Source: Chloroflexota bacterium (GTDB lineage Bacteria; Chloroflexota; Limnocylindria; Limnocylindrales; CSP1-4). From it: DNA of 11,319 nucleotides. The position numbers were made by a program, and so were the translations under genes. The stretch is taken from positions 1 through 11,319 of the forward strand of contig JAJYDP010000106.1 in NCBI GenBank assembly GCA_021777365.1, written 5' to 3'. Below, piece after piece: positions 1-5,137 of the stretch. The notes beneath the pieces are model-generated. The model saw nothing but the letters and a program-made list of their open reading frames with translations, was not told where the DNA came from and ran no database searches. The number at the start of each line of letters is the position of its first letter. The first letter of the stretch is position 1.

Positions 1-55
1 CGGCCAGGATCGCCGGGGACCGGCTCGGTGCCCGCCGGAGGTGCCGTCCGGGGGC
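1..55. other. Short non-coding edge downstream of the YbaK-like gene
   Basis: I see no gene here. The stretch follows the stop codon of the minus-strand YbaK-like gene. It contains a small perfect GC hairpin, GCCGG-GGA-CCGGC at 12-24, which could be the stem of a terminator, but no T tract follows on either strand. The assignment as a terminator is speculative. Confidence 0.3.
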
Positions 56-580
56 CTACCCCGCGTCCTGCTCGCGGCCGGCCGCGGGTGCCGCCGGCCG
101 CGCCAGCCCCTCCACCACCTCCGCTCCGCGCAGGGTGAGCAGGATCGACGGCGGCGCGATCACCTTCCAGCTGCGGCTGCCGCCGCCGAGAACGATGCGG
201 TCGCGTGCCATGACCGCGGCGTCCACCCAGATCGGCAGCCCGTCCGGGAGGCCGAAGGCCGTGACGCCGCCGATCTCCTGACCGGTGAGCGCGCGCGTTT
301 CTTCGGCCGAGGCGAAGGACGCGCGGCGGGTGCCCAGCCGGTCGCGGATGGCGTGGTTGACGTCGAGGCGATGCGTGGCGAGGACCACGCAGGCGGCGTA
401 GCGCGGGGGATCCGCCTTGCCGGCGACGACGATGGTGTTGGCGGCGTCCTCCGGCGCGAAGCCGTACGCGGCGCAGAACGCGGCGGTGTCGGCCAGGGCC
501 GGGTCGCAGGGGAACAGCTCGTAGGGCTCACGGCCCGCGAGCACGAGCTCGAGGCGGGCCCGATCGGGTTCGGATGTCAT
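56..580 (-). CDS. YbaK/EbsC-family aminoacyl-tRNA deacylase-like protein
   Basis: This 174-residue cytosolic protein matches the YbaK/ProX fold. Members hydrolyse mischarged aminoacyl-tRNAs (for example Cys-tRNA-Pro) in trans, as a proofreading step beside the synthetases. Visible hallmarks are the VVAGK segment with Lys55, the position of the family's functional lysine; the TGQEIGGVTAFG loop at about 99-110, matching the family's TGY-x-x-GG-V-x-PFG loop; and the C-terminal GGGSRSWKV strand at 132-140. The length is typical, with a slightly long Pro/Ala-rich tail after residue 160. The ATG start is chosen because the family fold begins soon after it. No Shine-Dalgarno precedes it, but TAGCGT lies 6 nt upstream, fitting a leaderless transcript. 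The tRNA substrate cannot be told from sequence. It is downstream of the DinB-like gene on the same strand, with a 105-bp gap and its own apparent promoter, so co-transcription is doubtful. Confidence 0.88.
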   Translation of the reverse strand: MTSEPDRARLELVLAGREPYELFPCDPALADTAAFCAAYGFAPEDAANTIVVAGKADPPRYAACVVLATHRLDVNHAIRDRLGTRRASFASAEETRALTGQEIGGVTAFGLPDGLPIWVDAAVMARDRIVLGGGSRSWKVIAPPSILLTLRGAEVVEGLARPAAPAAGREQDAG

Positions 581-586
581 CCCGCA

Positions 587-592
587 ACGCTA
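587..592 (-). promoter_or_regulatory. Putative -10 element (TAGCGT) for the YbaK-like gene
   Basis: TAGCGT on the minus strand fits TANNNT and ends 6 nt before the ATG. This is the spacing at which transcription would begin at or next to the start codon. No -35 match is visible and no Shine-Dalgarno lies between. It belongs to a pattern shared with other genes in the window. Confidence 0.45.
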
Positions 593-600
593 CCCCATGC

Positions 601-619
601 GGTGCCGGCACGCGGCACC
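601..619. repeat. Inverted repeat GGTGCCG-N5-CGGCACC upstream of the YbaK-like gene
   Basis: The two 7-bp arms (601-607 and 613-619) are perfectly complementary around a 5-nt loop. The repeat sits 8 bp upstream of the putative -10 of the YbaK-like gene, where a regulator could bind. It also lies downstream of the DinB-like gene, so it may instead be part of a transcription-termination structure. There is no T tract. Confidence 0.4.
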
Positions 620-656
620 TGGGGTCCGCGCGGGGCCGGACCCGGCGCGGGATCCC

Positions 657-680
657 GGCCCGGGCCCGGGCCCGGGCCCC
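657..680. repeat. Tandem, self-complementary (GGGCCC)n repeat
   Basis: About three and a half head-to-tail copies of GGGCCC lie directly after the stop of the DinB-like gene. Positions 657-678 form a perfect palindrome. The run could fold as a very stable hairpin and act as a rho-independent-like block without a U tract. It could also be only a slippage-prone simple repeat. Confidence 0.6.
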
Positions 681-685
681 GAGCA

Positions 686-1189
686 TCAGGCGATCGCCGC
701 CCGGATGGAACCCTGGTGCATCGTGATGTGCCCGATCAGCACGCGCTCGATCCGCTGCGCCACCGACATGGGTCCCACCGGGGTCTCCCGTGCCTGGTCG
801 AGCTGGTCGTCGGGGATCGCCCGGACGGCGGCGGCGATCAGCGCCGTCTGCTCCCGCAGCAACACCAGGACCTCCTCGCGTGACGCGTCCGCGTGCTCCG
901 CCGCGTGCCGGGCGTTGACGGCGCCGATGTCTCCGGGCGACGGCAGGGGGCGGCCGGCAAGCATGGCCTCGATCCGCTCCATGATCCACGGCGTGTTGAT
1001 CGCGACGTGATGGGCGATGACGCCGACGGATCGACGCTCGTCCTCGTCGTTGATCCGCACCGGGTAGTTGCGGCCGACGCGATGCCACTGCTCGTCGGTC
1101 AGCGACGCCACGAGCGCGATGAACTCGTCCTGTGCGGCCTCGAACGCGGCGGCGTGCGCCTCCGCGCGGGTGCGTCCGGGCTCCGGCAT
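686..1189 (-). CDS. DinB-family putative metalloenzyme
   Basis: This 167-residue protein has the layout of the DinB/YfiT four-helix bundle. Members are metal-dependent enzymes; some are bacillithiol or mycothiol S-transferases, others have unknown substrates. The expected metal-binding histidines are visible: His60/His61 in VIAHHVA on helix 2, and His154 and His158 in GHITMHQGS near the C terminus. The reading frame stays open upstream to 1438, but I start at 1189 (MPEPGR), because the helical domain begins right after it and the upstream part would run antisense into the transporter gene. The start has no Shine-Dalgarno; TACCAT lies 8 nt before it. The gene is divergent from the transporter, with 82 bp between them, so the two may share a control region. 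The catalytic reaction is unknown. Confidence 0.85.
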   Translation of the reverse strand: MPEPGRTRAEAHAAAFEAAQDEFIALVASLTDEQWHRVGRNYPVRINDEDERRSVGVIAHHVAINTPWIMERIEAMLAGRPLPSPGDIGAVNARHAAEHADASREEVLVLLREQTALIAAAVRAIPDDQLDQARETPVGPMSVAQRIERVLIGHITMHQGSIRAAIA

Positions 1190-1197
1190 GATGCGGC

Positions 1198-1203
1198 ATG
1201 GTA
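1198..1203 (-). promoter_or_regulatory. Putative -10 element (TACCAT) for the DinB-like gene
   Basis: TACCAT on the minus strand fits TANNNT and ends 8 nt before the chosen ATG. This predicts a leaderless or near-leaderless transcript. No -35 consensus is recognisable. The element supports the shorter start of the DinB-like gene. Confidence 0.45.
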
Positions 1204-1271
1204 GCGGACGTTCGGCCACCGCGCCCTGCCACACCTGCCCCACGGCGGCGTTGCGTCGTCCCCAGCGTGCC

Positions 1272-2882
1272 ATGATGGCGCGCATGGGCCGGCTCCCGAG
1301 ACTGGCACTGCTCACCGCGCTGGGCGGCGGCGTCTTCCTCGCGGGCCTCGAGCTCATGATCACGGCCACCGCGCTGCCGAGCATCGTGCCCAGCCTCGCC
1401 GACTGGACCAGGCTGCGCGAGGCGTCCTGGATCATCAACGGCTACCTGGTGGCGTACGTGGCCATGATGCCGGTGGCGGGCCGGCTGGCCGACCGGCTGG
1501 GCGTCGTGGGCCCGTGCCTCGCCGCGCTGCTGGTCTTCGCGACAGGATCCGCCCTCAGCGGGGCGGCACAGTCGCTGGAGGCGCTGATCGCCGCGCGCGT
1601 CGTGCAGGGGATCGGCGGCGGCGCCCTCGTCCCGCTGGCGACGTCAGGGGCCAGCCATCTCTTCGAGGGGCGCGGGCGGGCGCGGGCGCTCGGGGTGATC
1701 GGCGCGCTGACCTTCCTGGGCATGGCGGCCGGACCGTTCGTTGGCGCGGCGATCCTGGAGACGGGCGACCTGCGTCCTGCCCTGGAGGCGGGCGGGCTGC
1801 CGTCCTGGCTCGTCGCGGCGGTCACGCCGGCCTGGCGCTGGGTCTTCTACATCGACGTGCCGGCGGCCGTGCTGGCGGCGCTCTACGTCTGGGCGGCGGC
1901 GCCGGCATGGGACGCGCCCCGGGTGCGGACACCGCTGCGGGCACCGGTCCTCGCGCTCTTCACCGTCGGGCTCGCCGGCGCGCTGGTGGCCCTCACCTGG
2001 GTCGGCGGATCGGGGGCACCCGGCGGCTCCGCAGGCGAAGGCGGGCTGGCGATCGGGTCGGCGGTCGCGCTGGTCGGCGCGCTGGCCCTGGGTGCGATCC
2101 GCCGGGACCCTCTCCTCGATCCCCGCCGGTACCTGGACCCCGGGCTCGGCGGGGCGGTCGCCGTCAGCGCGCTGACCGGGTACGCGCTGGCGACGGCCCT
2201 GATCGGCGGGGCTGTCTTCGTGGACCGCGTCCTGTACGGCGGCCCGGACGATCAGCGCGTGGCGCTCGGTGCGCTTGCCGCGGCGATGGCCGTCGGGGCG
2301 CTCCTCTCGGGACTGGTGATGGATCGCGCGGGCGTCGTCCGGGTGAGCGTCGTCGGGCTGGCGGTGTCCGCCATCGCGCTGGCGGCCCTCGGCCTGACCT
2401 CGCGGCTGACGCCGCTGGGTGAGCTCGCGGCCCTCCTCGGGCTCTTCGGCCTCGGGTTCGGCCTCACCGTCTCGCCCAGGTCGCTGGCGGCCGTCGAGGC
2501 GGCCGGGCGGAGCGCCTTCGGCGTCGCGTCCGGGGCGGTCACGGTGGCCCGGATGCTGGGGATGGCCGTGGGACTGGCGGTCCTCACCGCCTTCGGCTCC
2601 GGCCGCATCGAGGCGCTGACGCGCGCGGTGCAGGATCCTGCCTACCGCGACAGCGTGCTGCCGGTCGCCCTGCGCGGCCGGCCGCTCGCCGACGGCCTGG
2701 TGGTGGACGCCCTGGAACGCTGGGCGGCCGACCAGGGGGCGGCCATCCTGGGCGGGCTCTTCCTCGTGGCCGGCGCGATCACGCTGGTCGCGGTGCTCCC
2801 GGCGCTCGCCATGGGATGGCGGCGCACCCCCGACCGGGCGAGGACGCCGGGCGCCGGTGCGGAGGTGCCCGGCGAAGCCTGA
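1272..2882 (+). CDS. MFS exporter of the DHA2 (EmrB/QacA, 14-TM) type
   Basis: This 536-residue inner-membrane protein is a proton-coupled exporter of the major facilitator superfamily, drug:H+ antiporter family 2. Motifs in order are: LELMITATALPSI (about 26-38), matching the D1 motif with Glu27 where Asp is usual; GRLADRLG (70-77), the motif A loop; RVVQGIGGGALVPL (109-122), motif B; GMAAGPFVG (150-158), the antiporter motif C; and WRWVFYIDVP (188-197), characteristic of DHA2. The hydrophobic segments and length fit 14 helices. Three in-frame ATGs (1272, 1275, 1284) can start it and none has a Shine-Dalgarno. I give the first. The CATGAT at 1271-1276 would suit initiation at 1284 in a leaderless model. 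The substrate cannot be predicted. It is divergent from the DinB-like gene and converges on the sortase-like gene with only 7 bp between stops. Confidence 0.92.
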   Translation: MMARMGRLPRLALLTALGGGVFLAGLELMITATALPSIVPSLADWTRLREASWIINGYLVAYVAMMPVAGRLADRLGVVGPCLAALLVFATGSALSGAAQSLEALIAARVVQGIGGGALVPLATSGASHLFEGRGRARALGVIGALTFLGMAAGPFVGAAILETGDLRPALEAGGLPSWLVAAVTPAWRWVFYIDVPAAVLAALYVWAAAPAWDAPRVRTPLRAPVLALFTVGLAGALVALTWVGGSGAPGGSAGEGGLAIGSAVALVGALALGAIRRDPLLDPRRYLDPGLGGAVAVSALTGYALATALIGGAVFVDRVLYGGPDDQRVALGALAAAMAVGALLSGLVMDRAGVVRVSVVGLAVSAIALAALGLTSRLTPLGELAALLGLFGLGFGLTVSPRSLAAVEAAGRSAFGVASGAVTVARMLGMAVGLAVLTAFGSGRIEALTRAVQDPAYRDSVLPVALRGRPLADGLVVDALERWAADQGAAILGGLFLVAGAITLVAVLPALAMGWRRTPDRARTPGAGAEVPGEA

Positions 2883-2895
2883 GTCCGGCTCAGGC
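2877..2895. terminator. Putative bidirectional hairpin GCCTGAG-N5-CTCAGGC spanning both stop codons
   Basis: A perfect 7-bp stem (2877-2883 with 2889-2895) encloses the loop TCCGG. Each strand reads GCCTGAG, so the TGA of the transporter (2880-2882) and the TGA of the sortase-like gene (2890-2892, minus) sit in the two arms, and both proteins end in Ala. Position and symmetry suggest a two-way terminator for the convergent pair. No T tract follows on either side, so the terminator role is inferred, while the palindrome itself is certain. Confidence 0.6.
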
Positions 2896-3663
2896 GCACA
2901 CCTGCGGGTGCGGAGTCGGATGGGCCTCCGCGTAGGAGGCGGGCTGCACCAGCACGAGGGTCGCGACGACGCGGAGCTTCGTCGACGTCGTGTACGGCCC
3001 CTCGCTCGTCTGCAGCACGAGCTGCTGCGTGGCGCCCGGGGCCATGGGCGGCGGCGCCACCTGGTCGTAGGGGAGGTGGCGGTTGACGGCCGCGATGCTG
3101 TACCAGTAGACCTTCGAGTCGCTGGTGTAGACGAGCACGCTGTAGCCGACCATCCCGGCGCCGTTGTTCACCTGTGACGCGGTCAGCAGCGGCAGGAACA
3201 TCCCCGCCCGGGCGTGCGCGTAGATGTAGGTCGTCCCCGCCTGCCCCGGCTGCACGTAGGTCGGCGCACTGCCGGGACCCAGCCAGTACTCGGCGACGTT
3301 GCAGAGCGGGAACGTCTCGTTGGGCTTCGGAGCGACCACCGGCAGGTCGATCTGCAGGGCGGGGATCACCACGCGCGTGGCGACCGCGACGGCGGGGGAC
3401 GCCGACGGGGACGGCGCGGGTGACGCGGACGTGGGGGACGACGGCACGCCGCCGGCGGACGACGAGGGGAGGACCGCCGCAGCCGACGGGGCGGGCGCCG
3501 GGGAGGCGGCCGGCGGCGACGGCGCTGGCGCCGCGGCACCGAGCGGCAGCACGTACGCGAACAGGCCCGCGGCGAGCAGCGTGACGCCCATCCCGGTCAG
3601 GATCGACGCGAGCACGTGGCGTTCGAGCTCGCGGAGGATGTGGGTCAGGCGGGTGTGGGACAT
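2890..3663 (-). CDS. Membrane-anchored sortase-like protein with Ser at the catalytic Cys position
   Basis: This 257-residue protein has a short cytosolic N terminus, one transmembrane segment (about 19-41), a Pro/Ala/Ser linker (about 42-95) and a sortase-like beta-barrel (about 96-240). Sortases are transpeptidases that join surface proteins to the cell wall or to pilins, using a His-Cys-Arg triad. Visible features are RVVIPALQIDLPVV (97-110), the usual first strand; TYIYAHARAGMF with His150 at the catalytic His position; and LVLQTSEG followed by KLRVVATL, with Arg231. The position expected to be Cys in the T-L-x-T-C strand is Ser220 (codon AGC, 3004-3006). Two other cysteines exist, Cys121 (FPLCNVAEYW) and Cys256 near the end. 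Either the protein is a non-canonical or inactive sortase, or chemistry uses another residue. ATG 3663 is chosen because the TM segment follows it directly; upstream sequence is low-quality Arg/Pro. No sorting-signal substrate is in view. Confidence 0.82.
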   Translation of the reverse strand: MSHTRLTHILRELERHVLASILTGMGVTLLAAGLFAYVLPLGAAAPAPSPPAASPAPAPSAAAVLPSSSAGGVPSSPTSASPAPSPSASPAVAVATRVVIPALQIDLPVVAPKPNETFPLCNVAEYWLGPGSAPTYVQPGQAGTTYIYAHARAGMFLPLLTASQVNNGAGMVGYSVLVYTSDSKVYWYSIAAVNRHLPYDQVAPPPMAPGATQQLVLQTSEGPYTTSTKLRVVATLVLVQPASYAEAHPTPHPQVCA

Positions 3664-3673
3664 CGGGTCGCGA

Positions 3674-3679
3674 ATCGTA
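3674..3679 (-). promoter_or_regulatory. Putative extended -10 (TGC-TACGAT) for the sortase-like gene
   Basis: TACGAT on the minus strand is preceded directly by TGC, giving the TGN extended -10 form. It ends 10 nt before the ATG. The transcript would carry a leader of only a few bases and no Shine-Dalgarno is present. No -35 element is recognisable. Confidence 0.5.
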
Positions 3680-3702
3680 GCAGCGGCCCGGCAGGAGCGG
3701 CG

Positions 3703-3771
3703 CGCCCGTCCGGCCGGGCGTGCGGCGATGCGGTGCGTCGCGTGTCGCGGACGGCGGCGTGCGGACGGGCG
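3703..3771. repeat. 10-bp inverted repeat in the divergent promoter region
   Basis: CGCCCGTCCG (3703-3712) and its perfect complement CGGACGGGCG (3762-3771) are separated by 49 bp. They lie in the 152-bp region between the sortase-like gene and the small membrane-protein gene. They could be paired regulator sites for both genes. In such GC-rich DNA a chance match is also possible. Confidence 0.35.
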
Positions 3772-3801
3772 TTCCCGCGCGCCACCTGCCCGTGGCTCGC
3801 G

Positions 3802-3807
3802 TACACT
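3802..3807 (+). promoter_or_regulatory. Putative -10 element (TACACT) for the small membrane protein and otsB
   Basis: TACACT fits TANNNT and ends 8 nt before the ATG at 3816. No Shine-Dalgarno lies between, so a leaderless transcript covering the small gene and the overlapping otsB is likely. No clear -35 is seen. Confidence 0.5.
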
Positions 3808-3815
3808 CGCCGCCG

Positions 3816-4187
3816 ATGCGCTCCCCCGTGCTCGTGGGCGTGGTCGCCGCACTGCTCGTGATCGCCCTGGTCCTGGCGGCCGTGGTCGTGGTGGTCCCCG
3901 ACCTGGCGCCGGGCGCGCCCGCGCTGGCGGGCCGATCGCCGGCCATCCTGCCGGCCAGTCCATCGACGGCTCCGACTCGGGCCCCCTCGATCCCGTCCCG
4001 GGTACCGCCGACGTCGGCCGGCCCGTCGGTCCCGGCCAGCACCGGTCCCGCGGCCTCCGCCCGGCCCGCTGGACCGTCCTCGTCCGTCACGACCGCCGCG
4101 CCCGGATCGCGCGCCCCGGCCACGTCTCCGGCGGCGCGGTCTGCACCGCCCGCCACGGGCACGCCGACTCCGGCAGCGTCGCGGTGA
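3816..4187 (+). CDS. Small single-pass membrane protein with Pro/Ala/Ser/Thr-rich outer tail
   Basis: I do not recognise a family for this 123-residue protein. Residues about 5-28 form one strongly hydrophobic Val/Leu/Ala segment, a signal anchor with a single Arg before it. The remaining 95 residues or so are almost wholly Pro, Ala, Ser, Thr, Gly and Arg, the composition of an extended, wall-spanning, possibly glycosylated linker with no folded domain. There is no lipobox Cys and no LPxTG-like signal. Codon choice is strongly G/C at third positions, which supports a real gene. The ATG is chosen because TACACT sits 8 nt upstream and the TM segment follows at once. Its TGA overlaps the GTG of otsB (GTGA, 4184-4187), so the two are probably translated together. 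Its resemblance in composition to the linker of the divergent sortase-like protein suggests both act outside the membrane. Confidence 0.65.
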   Translation: MRSPVLVGVVAALLVIALVLAAVVVVVPDLAPGAPALAGRSPAILPASPSTAPTRAPSIPSRVPPTSAGPSVPASTGPAASARPAGPSSSVTTAAPGSRAPATSPAARSAPPATGTPTPAASR

Positions 4188-5092
4188 CCGAGCGCGTCAG
4201 CCCGGAACCATCGAGGGCGGCGACGCCGGCATCGTCGTCGCTGCCTCTCCGCCGCGGCCGGGACCTGCTGCCCCTGGTGGCCGCGGACCTGGCGCTCCGG
4301 CCGCTCCTGCTGGTCAACGACTTCGACGGCACCCTTGCCCGGATCGTGATGGATCCGTGGGGAGCCAGGGTGATCCCGGGCGCGCAGCGCGCCCTTCGCC
4401 GGCTGGCCGGGACGGCCGGGGTGCAGGTGGCGTTCCTGTCCGGGCGCACGGCCGCGGATCTCGCCGCGCGCGTGCGCGTGGGCGGCGCGCTCTACCTGGG
4501 CAATCACGGGATCGAGCGGGGGGCGCTCGGGCGCCGTGCGCGTGCCGGGACGCTCCGGGCCGACCAGGACCCCGCGCTGGCGGACTTCGAGGCCGATGCC
4601 GCTCACCTGGCGCGGGCCCTGCCCGGCCTCATCCCGGAGCCGTGGCTCGTGGTGGAGCCGAAGGGGCCGGCCGTGGCGTTCCACTTCCGCGCGGCGCCGG
4701 ACGTGCCGGCCGCGCGGCAGCGCGTCCTGGCGGCCATCGACAGTCTCGACACGGCGCAGCGGTTCGTGCGCTTCCCGGGACGGCGGATCGTGGAGTTGCG
4801 CCCGCCCGGTGCGGCCGCCAAGGGCGACGCACTTCGCGCGCTGGTGGACGAGCTGCGCCCGGCGGCGACCTGGATGCTGGGCGACGACGCGAACGACGCG
4901 GTCGCCTTCGAGGCGCTGCGCGAGCTCCGAGGGGCGGGTCGAACGCGCGGGCTCGCGATCGCCGTCCACGCCCACCCGGAGATGCCGGATGCGGTGGCGC
5001 GTGCGGCCGACGTCGCGCTGGCCTCGCCCGACGAGGCGGCGCGCTTCCTGGCGGGCGTGGCCCGACGGGTCTCCCGGACGGCGACGCAATGA
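4184..5092 (+). CDS. otsB: Trehalose-6-phosphate phosphatase (HAD superfamily)
   Basis: This 302-residue cytosolic enzyme dephosphorylates trehalose 6-phosphate to trehalose, the second step of the OtsA/OtsB route to this protective sugar. HAD motifs are all present: NDFDGTLA (nucleophile Asp46, general acid Asp48, Thr50), LSGRT (Ser86), AKGDALR (Lys213) and GDDANDAVAF (Asp234, Asp235, Asp238), close to the GDDxTDE form of the family. GNHGIE (106-111) and VVEPKGPAVAFHFR (157-169) are typical cap and core segments. Length is normal, with about 40 variable residues before motif I. The frame is open far upstream, but GTG 4184 is preferred because it forms a GTGA overlap with the stop of the small gene before it; GTG 4277 is a less likely alternative. 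No otsA lies in the window, so the phosphate donor pathway is elsewhere, or the substrate is a related sugar phosphate. Confidence 0.92.
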   Translation: MTERVSPEPSRAATPASSSLPLRRGRDLLPLVAADLALRPLLLVNDFDGTLARIVMDPWGARVIPGAQRALRRLAGTAGVQVAFLSGRTAADLAARVRVGGALYLGNHGIERGALGRRARAGTLRADQDPALADFEADAAHLARALPGLIPEPWLVVEPKGPAVAFHFRAAPDVPAARQRVLAAIDSLDTAQRFVRFPGRRIVELRPPGAAAKGDALRALVDELRPAATWMLGDDANDAVAFEALRELRGAGRTRGLAIAVHAHPEMPDAVARAADVALASPDEAARFLAGVARRVSRTATQ

Positions 5093-5137
5093 CGCCGGCG
5101 GTCTGACACCTCGGCCCGCGACGACGAAGCTCTCCGG
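5093..5137. other. Convergent gap between otsB and nuoN
   Basis: These 45 bp separate the two facing stop codons. I see only a weak, interrupted stem: CTCT/AGAG nested in CGAAG/CTTCG with an asymmetric bulge, partly inside nuoN. No convincing terminator or T tract is present. Confidence 0.3.

Noticed and set aside
1190..1438. Longer start for the DinB-like protein (250 residues)
   Set aside because: The extension would run antisense through the transporter start and first TM helix. The conserved bundle begins after the ATG at 1189, and a -10-like box sits just upstream of it.
3352..3550. Short direct repeats in the sortase-like gene as a possible tandem-repeat or CRISPR-like element
   Set aside because: The repeats are codon-level redundancy of the Pro/Ala/Ser linker in a coding region. 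There is no regular unit-spacer structure.
3299..4183. Upstream extension of otsB to a 597-residue fusion protein
   Set aside because: The extra part is low-quality sequence antisense to the sortase-like gene. The GTG with GTGA overlap gives a normal 302-residue enzyme.
2642..5089. Minus-strand 815-codon frame across otsB and the small membrane gene
   Set aside because: It is Arg/Pro/Gly-rich without domains and spans three convincing genes on both strands. It is a shadow of high GC content.
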